Both the position numbers and the translations under genes were made by a program. A model generated the notes under the pieces. It was not told the origin of the DNA. It searched no databases and saw only the letters and a list, made by a program, of their open reading frames with translations. This document shows, piece after piece, positions 46,711 through 53,730 of a DNA stretch of 53,730 bases (position 1 is the stretch's first letter; every line of letters begins with the position of its first letter). Location: the NCBI RefSeq assembly GCF_001552715.1, contig NZ_BCRS01000018.1:1-53730 (forward strand). Direction: 5' to 3'. The DNA comes from Mycolicibacterium vaccae NBRC 14118 = CIP 105934 (GTDB lineage: Bacteria > Actinomycetota > Actinomycetes > Mycobacteriales > Mycobacteriaceae).

Positions 46711-48327
46711 TCATCGGGCGATCCACGTGTCGTAGAAGACGCTCTCGCCGTAGGGGTCGATGCGGTAGCCGTGCACGTCGGCGGCGGTGGCGAACACGCG
46801 GGTGGCCTCGCGCACCGGGATCCAGTCGGCCTCGGCGATCAGGTAGCGCTGCAGCGCGTCGGCGGCGGCCAGCCGCTGCTCGTCGTTCTCGGCGAAATCC
46901 AGTGCGTCGATCTGATTTTCGAGTTCCGGGTCGGGAAAACCACCGAGACGCCGATTGGTGGCGCGGAACAACCCGATCAGGAAGTCGATGTCCTTGCTCA
47001 GCCCGGCACCGGAGGCGAAGTCGTAATCGGCCTCGGCCACGTTCTTCAGGTTGGCCGATTCCTCGGCGGCGGTGGTGGGCACCAGGCGCACGTCGATGCC
47101 CACCTGCTTGAGCTGCTGCTGGATCAGTTCCAGATCCTGTTGGCTGGCCCCGCGGGTACTGCCGGCCACGTAGTTCAGCTTCGGGGCCAGCCGCGCCCCG
47201 TCGCGGACCCGCACCCCGTCCGGGCCCGGCACCCAGCCGTCGGCCTCCAGCAGCTCCTTGGCCGCCTCCGGGTCGTAGGCCAGTTCCTCGGACTGATCGG
47301 CGGCCAGCGGTGTCGAGGCCGCCACCAGGCCGGTGGGCACCGGGTAGTCCGGGCTGTACAGGGTGTCGCGGATCTCCTCGCGGTCGATCCCCTTGAGAAT
47401 CGCGCGGCGCAGCACCACGTCGGCGCCGAACTGGCTGTACGGGTTGTGGTAGACGCCCGGGTTCAGGTTCGGGATGGTGCCGAACACCACCTGCGCGCCA
47501 CTGGCTTTGAGGGCCTCCTGGTCGGTTGCGGGTACCTCGTCGATGACGTCGAACTGGCCGGACTGCAGCCCGCCGACGCGGACTCCGGACTCCGGCACCA
47601 CCTGGAACTCGATACGGTCCAGGTAGGCCTCGCCCTGGTGCTCGGACACCGCCTCGGGCGCCCAGTTGTAGCCGTCCCGGCGCTCCAGCACGATGCGCTG
47701 GTTACGGACGGCCTCGGTGATGACGAACGGCCCGGAGCCGACCAGCTTTCCGGCGCACCGGTCCTCGTAGGAGGCAGCCGCCGTGCTGGCCGCGTAGATG
47801 CCGAGGTAGGGGTCGCTGGCGTTGCGCAGGAATCCCAGTTCGGGCAGGTCGAACCGGACCCGGACGGTGTGGTCGTCCAGCACGTCGGAGCCGGCGTAGC
47901 TGTTCAGCGCGCTGTTGACCGGGGTGTCGGCGTTGCCGTCGGCGGCCAGAGTCACCAGGGCGTCGAGGTTGGCGCGCACCACTTCGGCGGTCAGTGGGCT
48001 GCCGTCGGAGAAGGTGACGTCGTCGCGCAGCTCGAAGGTGTAGGTGCGGCCGCCGTCGGTGATCTCCCAGGACCGGGCCAGCCGGGGCACGATGTCGCCG
48101 TCGGCGTCTTGGTCGGTGAGTGTTTCGACGAACTGCTGCGGGCCGCTGAACAGCCGGGCCCGCACGGCGGCGTCGATGCATTCCGGATACGACGCGACCG
48201 CGTAGCGCAGCGTCCCGCCGCGCACCGGATCACCTTGGGGCGCGGCGGTTTCGGTGCTGGACCCGGCGCAGCCCGCGGCGAGGACGGCGGTGGCCACCAG
48301 TGCCGACAGGGTGCGGGTGCGCATCAT
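46711..48327 (-). CDS. ABC solute-binding lipoprotein 2, DppA/OppA family
   Basis: 538 aa. Signal peptide and lipobox VLAAGC, linker GSSTETAAPQ, then the same fold as lipoprotein 1 with matching segments FELRDDVTFSDGSPLTAEVV and LKGIDREEIRDTLYSPDYPV. ATG 48327 overlaps the CitE-like gene stop. It lies 67 bases upstream of lipoprotein 1, the longest gap in the operon, which could hold an internal promoter or a processing site. Retention of two complete, divergent paralogues suggests different ligands. Confidence 0.92.
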   Translation of the reverse strand: MMRTRTLSALVATAVLAAGCAGSSTETAAPQGDPVRGGTLRYAVASYPECIDAAVRARLFSGPQQFVETLTDQDADGDIVPRLARSWEITDGGRTYTFELRDDVTFSDGSPLTAEVVRANLDALVTLAADGNADTPVNSALNSYAGSDVLDDHTVRVRFDLPELGFLRNASDPYLGIYAASTAAASYEDRCAGKLVGSGPFVITEAVRNQRIVLERRDGYNWAPEAVSEHQGEAYLDRIEFQVVPESGVRVGGLQSGQFDVIDEVPATDQEALKASGAQVVFGTIPNLNPGVYHNPYSQFGADVVLRRAILKGIDREEIRDTLYSPDYPVPTGLVAASTPLAADQSEELAYDPEAAKELLEADGWVPGPDGVRVRDGARLAPKLNYVAGSTRGASQQDLELIQQQLKQVGIDVRLVPTTAAEESANLKNVAEADYDFASGAGLSKDIDFLIGLFRATNRRLGGFPDPELENQIDALDFAENDEQRLAAADALQRYLIAEADWIPVREATRVFATAADVHGYRIDPYGESVFYDTWIAR

Positions 48328-49034
48328 CCGTAGATCTCGTTGACGACGGGGATGTGGGCCGGGTTGAGCAGGGTGCGCGAGGTGTAGCCGAGGCGCCGGC
48401 CCAGTTCGGTGGAGGCGCGCAGGGCGTCGGCGTCCCCGCCGGGCGGGAAGGTGACCTGCACCGGCCCTGGCAGCCCTGCGGCGCGGGCGGCCAGCACCAC
48501 CTGGGCGCGGGAGGCGAACAGTCCCTCGTCGGTGGTGGTGCCCAGATCCTTCTTGAGGTCGCCCTCGCCCAGGCCGATCGACTCGACGAGGTGGTCGGCC
48601 GCGGCCAACTCGGGCACGGCCAGCACCCCGGCCGCGGTCTCCACCATCACCTGCAGCCCGATCACCCGGGTGATCCCGGCGGTGGCGCGGCGGCGGTCGA
48701 GTTCCTTTGCCACCAGCCGGACTTCGTCGGCCCGGACGGATTTGGCCACCCGGATCGCGGAGAGCCCGGGACCGACGATGGCGTCCAGGTCGGCGTCGAG
48801 GTACCCGGTGCCCACGGCATTGACACGCACCAGCACGGGCTTGGGCGGTGCGCCGGTGATGACCTCGGAGACCAGTTTGCGGCCGATGTCCTTGCGGTCC
48901 GGCGGGGTCAGGTCCTCCAGGTCGAAGACCACCGCGTCGGCTTCGTTGTCGAAGGCGGCGGCGACCAGGTTCTCATCGCCGGCGGGCACGTAGAAGTAGG
49001 AGCGGATCTTGGCAGGGTCGAATTGCAAAGTCAT
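48324..49034 (-). CDS. HpcH/HpaI-CitE family lyase-like protein
   Basis: 236 aa TIM barrel. Family residues: RSYFYVPAGDE at the start, AVVFDLEDLTPP, LVRVNAVGTGYLDADLDAIV, QVMVETAAGVLAVPELA (metal Glu) and GLGEGDLKKDLG (metal Asp). CitE-like proteins cleave or form C-C bonds next to a CoA-thioester or a 2-oxo acid. In this operon it might process the carbon skeleton left after desulfurisation, or a CoA derivative of the substrate; no direct evidence. One-base stop/start overlap with the preceding gene. Confidence 0.87.
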   Translation of the reverse strand: MTLQFDPAKIRSYFYVPAGDENLVAAAFDNEADAVVFDLEDLTPPDRKDIGRKLVSEVITGAPPKPVLVRVNAVGTGYLDADLDAIVGPGLSAIRVAKSVRADEVRLVAKELDRRRATAGITRVIGLQVMVETAAGVLAVPELAAADHLVESIGLGEGDLKKDLGTTTDEGLFASRAQVVLAARAAGLPGPVQVTFPPGGDADALRASTELGRRLGYTSRTLLNPAHIPVVNEIYG

Positions 49035-50230
49035 CAGAAGAATCCCGTGGTCGGAGGTTGGATGTCGTCAAGCAGGTAGGCGCCGACGACGGACGCCTTG
49101 TAGGCGCGTGGGTTGTGGCTGGCAACCGTGCGGGCGTTGCGCCAGTGCCGGTCCAGGTTGTGGCTGCGCGCCGCGGCGGAGGCGCCGCCCACGTCGAAGA
49201 GTTGTTCGCCGGCCTTGAGCGCGGCCTCGACGGCGAAGAACTGGGCCCGCGCCACGGTGACGCTGGCTTCCAGCAGGGCGACCTGCTCCGCATCGGAACC
49301 GTTGGGCACCTCGTCGACCCGGTCGATGGTCTCGGCGGCACGCAGCACCGCCGATTCCGCGGCGTAGACGCGGGCCGCGGTCTCCCCCACCGTCAACCGG
49401 ACGTACGGGTCGTCCACCGACCGCTCCACGCCACTGTGCTTGATGGGGCGAGCCTTGTTGCGGGCGTAGGCGATCGCGTCCGACAGCGCGTTGCGGGCGA
49501 TGCCGACCTCGACCGAGGCGAGGAAGATCTGGAAGAACGGGGAGAGCGCGGGGCGGACATCACCCCGGTTGTCGACCGCGGTGAACTCGTCCTCGTGGAT
49601 GACGACGTCGGTGAAGGTGGTGGTGCCGCTGGCGGTGAGCCGCTGCCCGATGCCGTCCCAGTCGTCGATACGCTCGATCCCGTCCCGGTCGGCGGGCAGC
49701 ACGAAGGCGATGGGCTGATCGTCCTCGTCGACGGCGCGCACGTTGATCCAGTCGGCGAACAGGGTGCCGGTGCTGTAGTACTTCACGCCGTTGACCCGCC
49801 ACCCGTCCGGAGTCTGGGTGACCCGGGTGGCGATCTTGCCCTGCGCACCGCCGGTCTCGCCGCTGGCCAGCCCGAACACGTCACCGGCCAGGATGCGGGC
49901 GAACCAGCGTTCCTGCTGCTCGGGATTCTGCGAGCGGCGCAGTTGTTCGACGAAGGCGAAATGCGAGCGCACGGCCTGGGCGATGTTGGCGTCGGCGGTC
50001 GCCAGGTCGATGATGAACCGGATCAGCTCGCTGACGGTGGCATCCGGGCCGCCGAACTTATTCGGTACCCGCCACGTTCCGAGGCCTTCGGCGAAGAGAC
50101 GCGCCACCTCCGGAAATGGCATGCGACGCACCAGTTCCCGGTCGGAGGCTTCGGCGGCGATCTCGGGTAGGACGGTGCGGGCCGTGTCGCGCAGGTCGGC
50201 CACCGTGGTGGTGGCGGCAAGCGAGGTCAC
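49034..50230 (-). CDS. Acyl-CoA-dehydrogenase-fold flavin monooxygenase-like protein (DszC/SfnB type), copy 1
   Basis: 398 aa from GTG 50230, chosen for the AGGAGA ribosome site just upstream. DszC/SfnB-type fold: WRVPNKFGGPDATVSELIRF, SHFAFVEQLRRSQNPEQQER, GVKYYSTGTLFADWINVRAV, and the C-terminal VGGASAAARSHNLDRHWRNA resembling the flavin-contact helix and RNARTVASHNP. Group D two-component monooxygenases use FMNH2 supplied by a reductase. Paralogue of the protein encoded at 40.4-41.5 kb. 32 bases separate it from the rrf2 gene. Confidence 0.87.
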   Translation of the reverse strand: MTSLAATTTVADLRDTARTVLPEIAAEASDRELVRRMPFPEVARLFAEGLGTWRVPNKFGGPDATVSELIRFIIDLATADANIAQAVRSHFAFVEQLRRSQNPEQQERWFARILAGDVFGLASGETGGAQGKIATRVTQTPDGWRVNGVKYYSTGTLFADWINVRAVDEDDQPIAFVLPADRDGIERIDDWDGIGQRLTASGTTTFTDVVIHEDEFTAVDNRGDVRPALSPFFQIFLASVEVGIARNALSDAIAYARNKARPIKHSGVERSVDDPYVRLTVGETAARVYAAESAVLRAAETIDRVDEVPNGSDAEQVALLEASVTVARAQFFAVEAALKAGEQLFDVGGASAAARSHNLDRHWRNARTVASHNPRAYKASVVGAYLLDDIQPPTTGFF

Positions 50231-50262
50231 AACGGTTCTCCTGAACGTGGTCGGGTTGTGGG

Positions 50263-50727
50263 TCAGATGGCGCTGCGGGACTCCCAGGCCCCGGGTTCGC
50301 GGGTCAGTTCGGCGATGTCGTCGGGGAGCCGGCCGGCGACCAGATCGGCCAGGGTGGTGCGTTCGAGCACCCGCCGCAGCGAGACCCTGGCCGCCACCCA
50401 GACCGATTGCAAGGCCTCCAACCGGTCTCCGTAGTCGAGGTCTTCGGGACACTCCCCGCGCACCGTGAGTAGTGGGCCGTTGAGCGCCCGCACGATGTCG
50501 GCGACCGCGATGCGGTCGGGTGCGACCCGGAGCCGATGGCCGCCGCCGTGCCCGCGTTGGCTGACGACGAACCGGGTGCGGTTGAGTTCGGAGAGGATGG
50601 CTTCCAAATACTTGGCCGGGATGTGCTGGTCGGCGGCGATGCTCTCGGAGCTGTGCGGCACCTGCCAGTCCGCGGCCAGGTGCGCCAGCGCCCGCAGGGC
50701 ATAGTCCGTCTTAGCCGATATGCGCAT
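50263..50727 (-). CDS. Rrf2-family regulator without Fe-S cysteines
   Basis: 154 aa. The winged helix with the Rrf2 start MRISAKTDYALRALAHLA, recognition region HIPAKYLEAILSELNRTRFV and wing GHGGGHRLR are intact. IscR/NsrR-type members carry three Cys around residue 90-110; here only C93 (GECPED) is present, so it is not an Fe-S sensor of the usual type. The arrangement is closer to CymR, the cysteine-metabolism repressor that works with CysK. Together with the sulfur-type operon it suggests control by a sulfur metabolite or protein partner. Its start overlaps the upstream gene by 17 bases, so it is made from the operon it probably controls. Confidence 0.85.
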   Translation of the reverse strand: MRISAKTDYALRALAHLAADWQVPHSSESIAADQHIPAKYLEAILSELNRTRFVVSQRGHGGGHRLRVAPDRIAVADIVRALNGPLLTVRGECPEDLDYGDRLEALQSVWVAARVSLRRVLERTTLADLVAGRLPDDIAELTREPGAWESRSAI

Positions 50728-51595
50728 GGGCCGTCTTCACCAGTTCGTGCTCCAAACCCGCTGCGGCACCGCGCACGTGGCGGACCTCGGTGTAGCCGAG
50801 GTCGCGCAGCGTCTGCACGACACGGCCCGACCCCTGCTCCCGGTTGCAGAACACCACGATGGAGCGGGTCCGGGCGACACCCAGCGCGCCCTGCTCCTGC
50901 GGGTCGAACAGCGCCGGAACATCGACCTTCTCGACGTGCAGTACGCCGGGGATCACACGGTCACGGTCCCCGCTCTTGCGTACGTCGAGCAGCAAGGCGC
51001 CGGCGCGGTGCCGGGCCAGCGCCTCGTCCGGGTGGATCAGCAGTTCGTCGTTGCCGGCGACCTGGGTCGTGCTGCCCAGCGCGGCGGACAGGCCCGCGAC
51101 CGCCAGACGCAGGGCGTCGTCGGATTCCGGGGCGACCACGGCCCCGCACCCGTGCACCTCCAGGTCACGGTCGAGTACGTAGGCGCCACGCACCAGTTGG
51201 CGGCCGCCCAGGTCGAGGATGACGGGGTGCAGGGAGTACTCCAGGCCGGTGAGGTGCGAGGAAGTGCCCCCGGTGGCGACCGGCATGACGACCTTGTCGG
51301 TGAAGGCGCCCGGCGGCAGCAGGTCGAGCACTGCTTTGAGGGTCGCGGAGAAGGAACCGTTACGGACCGGGGTGACCGGGATGACCGCGTCGGCGGCCTC
51401 GACGGTGGCCGCGATGTCGCGGGCGGCCGCCGCGGAGCTGTCCCCGCCGATCAGTACCTCGGCCGGGGTGAGGCCGGGGTCGACGATGACGGTGGTGTGC
51501 CCGTAGCCGTCCAAGCATTCGGCGACATAGGTGCTCAATGCGTATGCGCGGGAGGTCTTCCCGGTGGTACCGGCGAGGAGGACGATCAGAGCCAT
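50711..51595 (-). CDS. Flavin reductase (SsuE-like) fused to a rhodanese domain
   Basis: 294 aa. Residues 1-175 form a flavodoxin-like NADPH:FMN reductase: MALIVLLAGTTGKTSRAYAL with the flavin-phosphate loop, PVTPVRNGSFSATLKAVLDL, MPVATGGTSSHLTGLEYSLH. Residues about 185-290 are a rhodanese domain with LLLDVRKSGDRDRVIPGVLH and active-site Cys250 in VVFCNREQGSGRVVQ. A single-chain FMN reductase plus sulfurtransferase is rare and fits an operon that needs FMNH2 for monooxygenases and a way to handle the released sulfur. First gene of the operon; ribosome site GAGGAGG ahead of ATG 51595. Confidence 0.85.
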   Translation of the reverse strand: MALIVLLAGTTGKTSRAYALSTYVAECLDGYGHTTVIVDPGLTPAEVLIGGDSSAAAARDIAATVEAADAVIPVTPVRNGSFSATLKAVLDLLPPGAFTDKVVMPVATGGTSSHLTGLEYSLHPVILDLGGRQLVRGAYVLDRDLEVHGCGAVVAPESDDALRLAVAGLSAALGSTTQVAGNDELLIHPDEALARHRAGALLLDVRKSGDRDRVIPGVLHVEKVDVPALFDPQEQGALGVARTRSIVVFCNREQGSGRVVQTLRDLGYTEVRHVRGAAAGLEHELVKTAHAHIG

Positions 51596-51617
51596 TCAAA
51601 CCTCCTCTTGGACAGTC

Positions 51618-51683
51618 CTATTCGTAACTGCGGTCGAGAGGGATTCTTTCTCTAGCGGATTGGTAGGGAAAGACATCTATTCG
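51618..51683. promoter_or_regulatory. Direct repeats in the operon leader
   Basis: CTATTCG occurs at 51618-51624 and 51677-51683 within the 90 bases upstream of the flavin-reductase start (coding strand CGAATAG). They could be half-sites for the Rrf2 protein, but no full palindrome was found. Confidence 0.3.
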
Positions 51684-51799
51684 CGGTGATTCTTGGGTCG
51701 GTTCTCCCGCGGCCGACGACGTTGGACGGCGGGGATGCGGGTAGCCACGGTTTCGAGATCCGTTGGAATACCGAGGCCCCAAGGTCGTGACCCCACCGG

Positions 51800-52242
51800 C
51801 GATTGCCGCTCCCCCGGCTCGACAGTTCGTCGACCCCATCCGGCTGAGGTTGACGGCGCCGCCCAACACGACCCCGGACACGAGGCGGCATGCGCTGCCG
51901 GTACCGGCAGGAGCCGACGACCTCGGGGAAAGGGCGAAAGCGCCGCAGACGGGCCAGCGCCGATCCCCTGCGTGCGAAGGACCCGTTCGGCGACCATGAT
52001 CTGGTACTCACGTGGCGTTTGTGCCGGCGAGCCAACACCGCCGTGTTCGCGCCAGGTGGACGGCAAGAACTGCAGGCCGCCGTAGACCCCGTTGCCGGTG
52101 TTGGCGGCCCAGTTGCCGCTGGATTCGCAGTGCGCGAACGCATCCCAATCCACCGTGCCGGCATGCGCGGTCGGTGCAGCCACGGCCAACGACGTTGTGG
52201 ACAGCGCAGTGCGGTCAGCGCCGCGCCCAACACCTTGCGCAT
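51800..52242 (-). pseudogene. Frameshifted second Rpf-like gene
   Basis: Aligns closely with the intact Rpf-like gene at 32153-32620. Start [12 protein letters not shown] at 52242; then a one-base deletion near 52209 (CGCAGTGCGG where the intact copy has CGCGGCTGCGG) breaks the frame inside the signal peptide. The catalytic part [35 protein letters not shown] and [19 protein letters not shown] continues in the next frame. A second one-base deletion near 51955 (CCAGCGCC for CCAGGCGCC) breaks the C-terminal region. The two losses do not restore the frame. The conserved upstream block is still present. Confidence 0.75.
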
Positions 52243-52284
52243 GTGCAACGGATGTCCCTTCAAAGCTGAACGATGCGCAGCGCA

Positions 52285-52337
52285 ATTGTTATCTGTGTTC
52301 TCGGAGTGAAGGCTGAGGAGACTGTGAAATTTGTTCA
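52285..52337 (-). promoter_or_regulatory. Conserved 53-base block upstream of the rpf pseudogene
   Basis: Gap-free counterpart of 32692-32744 (44 of 53 positions identical by my count), lying 43 bases upstream of the pseudogene start. Same TTCAC and GATAACAAT elements on the coding strand. Confidence 0.5.
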
Positions 52338-52584
52338 TGAAACTCACGCGTCAGGCATGTAGGTCCGAGCCGGGTATAGCGGCGGGCACCGCGTTCGACG
52401 GCGCTCTCGGAGCGCTGTCGCACCCAGATCATCAGGTTCGCCTGTTCGATTTCGGTCGCCGTATTCGGCAGCGCTGCAGGGAATTCCAACCAACTGCTGA
52501 ACCGGAATCCCAACGGACGATGTCGGACGATCGCAGCCCGACCGTCGGGGTCGAAGCATCTTGAAGGACTGGATTTGTCGGTGG

Positions 52585-52600
52585 TCGAATGTATGTTCGA
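52585..52600 (+). promoter_or_regulatory. LexA-type SOS box
   Basis: TCGAATGTATGTTCGA matches the mycobacterial LexA consensus TCGAAC-N4-GTTCGA with one mismatch (C to T) and ends three bases before the ATG of the DUF222 gene. Such boxes are known before several 13E12-family genes of M. tuberculosis. Confidence 0.75.
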
Positions 52601-52603
52601 AGT

Positions 52604-53730
52604 ATGGCGGGTGGGGACTTGCAAAGCGCGGTCAGCGCGGTGCGGGCTGCATTCGAGGAGGTGGCCGCGTACGAGGTGGATCTGCTGACGCGGCCGGATC
52701 TTGTTGCCGTTCTGGACGACCTCGAGACTCTGTCGTGCCAACTACCGGCGATGAGCCACCGGCTGCTGGCGCGGTTGCAGGCCGAGGCCGCTCCGCAGCA
52801 GATGGGCGCGAAGTCCTGGAAGGAAGTCCTCACGACTCGGTGGCGGATCTCGGGGTCGGAGGCCCACCGGCGGCTGGCCGAGGCCGAGGTGTTGGCACCG
52901 CGGAGGTCGTTGACCGGGCCGCCGTTGCCGCCGCTTTTGCCGGCGACTGCGATGGCCCAGGCGCGCGGCTGGATCAACGCCGAACACGTCGAAGTGATCC
53001 GAAAATCGATCAAGAAGGTACCGGGCTGGGTGGACACCGCCACCCGGGAGCAGTTCGAGGTCGACCTGGTGCGTACTGCGGTGGGCAATGGCCCGAAGGA
53101 GTTGAAGGACTCCGCGGATCGCACGTTGTTCCTGATGGATCAGGACGGTCCGGAGCCTGATGACACCGAACGTGCCCGCAAGCGCGGCGTCTCGTTAGGT
53201 AAGCAGGGCGCCGACGCGATGACCCCCATGACTGCGCAGTTGACCCCGGAGGCCCGCGCGGTGTTGGAGGCGATCTTCGCCAAGTACGCCGCCCCCGGAA
53301 TGTGTAACCCCGACGATCCCGAACCCTGCACCTCCGGCACACCGTCGCAAGCCCAGATTGACAACGATCACCGCAGCCTGGCCCAGCGCCAGCACGACGC
53401 CTTCGTCGCGGTCGGTCGTATTGCGCTGATGAGCGGGGAACTCGGGAAGCTCAATGGGTTGCCGGTGTCGGTGATCATCCGCACCACGTTGCAAGATCTG
53501 GAATCGCCGGCCGGAGTCGGTGTCACCGGTGGCGGCACCGTCCTGCCGATCGCCGACGTCATCCGGATGGCCGGGCATGCCAACCACTATCTGGCGGTGT
53601 TCGACCGCGCGACCGGGTCGGCGTTGGATCTGTTCCGCACCAAGCGGGTGGCCTCTCCGGCGCAGCGGATCATGCTGATCGCCCGCGACGGCGGCTGCAC
53701 GAAACCGTGCTGCACCGTCGGCGCCTACGG
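52604..53730 (+). CDS. DUF222/13E12-family HNH-type protein, 3' end cut by window
   Basis: Open from ATG 52604 to the window end (375 codons). DUF222 architecture: a helical N-terminal region (LDDLETLSCQLPAMSHRLLA, WRISGSEAHRRLAEAEVLAP), a middle section with RKRGVSLGKQGADAMTPMTA and LTPEARAVLEAIFAKYAAPG, LPVSVIIRTTLQDL, then the start of the HNH nuclease part (AGHANHYLAVFDRATGSALD, IARDGGCTKPCCTVGAY), which runs off the window. These genes are repeated many times in mycobacterial genomes; they are DNA-damage-induced where studied, and their function is unknown. The start, three bases after an SOS box, implies a leaderless damage-inducible transcript. Confidence 0.9.
   Translation, partial: MAGGDLQSAVSAVRAAFEEVAAYEVDLLTRPDLVAVLDDLETLSCQLPAMSHRLLARLQAEAAPQQMGAKSWKEVLTTRWRISGSEAHRRLAEAEVLAPRRSLTGPPLPPLLPATAMAQARGWINAEHVEVIRKSIKKVPGWVDTATREQFEVDLVRTAVGNGPKELKDSADRTLFLMDQDGPEPDDTERARKRGVSLGKQGADAMTPMTAQLTPEARAVLEAIFAKYAAPGMCNPDDPEPCTSGTPSQAQIDNDHRSLAQRQHDAFVAVGRIALMSGELGKLNGLPVSVIIRTTLQDLESPAGVGVTGGGTVLPIADVIRMAGHANHYLAVFDRATGSALDLFRTKRVASPAQRIMLIARDGGCTKPCCTVGAY

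Noticed and set aside
45069..48327. Long plus-strand frames across the two binding-protein genes
   Set aside because: Both binding proteins are intact on the minus strand with lipoboxes and family motifs; the plus frames are compositional shadows.
52343..52584. Small reading frames between the rpf pseudogene block and the SOS box
   Set aside because: Short, without ribosome sites or domains; the stretch appears to be non-coding.

Overview
The window is high-GC actinobacterial DNA and almost certainly comes from a Mycolicibacterium-type, rapidly growing mycobacterium. The evidence is a furA-katG pair, a monomeric NADP isocitrate dehydrogenase, F420-type (Ddn-like) and DUF222/13E12-type proteins, resuscitation-promoting-factor-like proteins and a close match to the mycobacterial Ni/Co sensor KmtR. 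No tRNA, rRNA, CRISPR array or intact insertion sequence was seen.

Layout. 1-9.0 kb: the truncated tex gene, then a divergent run of a ThDP-dependent oxidase-like enzyme, the large catalase katE and a PhoU-like protein, followed by a convergent glycosyltransferase and a STAS/ATPase regulator. 9.0-18.8 kb: furA-katG, a membrane acyltransferase, a single-pass mycobacterial protein, icd2, and small secreted, lipoprotein and cupin genes. 18.8-22.4 kb: a tandem pair of phosphodiesterase-like proteins whose downstream copy has lost its signal peptide. 22.5-24.9 kb: an arsenic cluster (arsI-acr3-arsC facing arsR across a shared palindrome). 24.9-28.8 kb: an overlapping operon of kmtR, a cation-efflux CDF gene and the biotin ECF transporter bioY-bioM-bioN, fronted by a 14-bp perfect palindrome that spans the kmtR start codon. 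28.8-33.4 kb: small redox enzymes, an acyltransferase, an intact Rpf-like gene and an IS481-type remnant.

33.4-38.2 kb is a sigma-factor island. It holds a SigH-like ECF gene without an anti-sigma neighbour, then an ECF41 (SigJ-type) sigma factor with a NAD(P)-binding epimerase-like protein and a pyridine nucleotide-disulphide oxidoreductase. Three promoters in this island share one geometry (xxTCACA, 16 bases, CGTC, 8 bases, start codon). They sit before a four-helix membrane protein, the sigma gene itself and a 56-codon ORF that overlaps the oxidoreductase start, which implies a small self-regulated, leaderless ECF41 regulon.

38.2-51.6 kb is one continuous minus-strand operon of twelve genes, most joined by stop/start overlaps: a flavin reductase-rhodanese fusion, an Rrf2 regulator without the Fe-S cysteines, two DszC/SfnB-like flavin monooxygenase-type proteins, a CitE-like lyase, two tandem solute-binding lipoproteins, two permeases, a double ATPase and two LLM flavin monooxygenases. 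The combination reads as a system that imports an organosulfur compound and oxidatively removes its sulfur; the substrate cannot be named from sequence. 51.6-53.7 kb holds a frameshifted second Rpf-like gene and a DUF222 gene with a LexA-type box directly before its start, cut by the window end.
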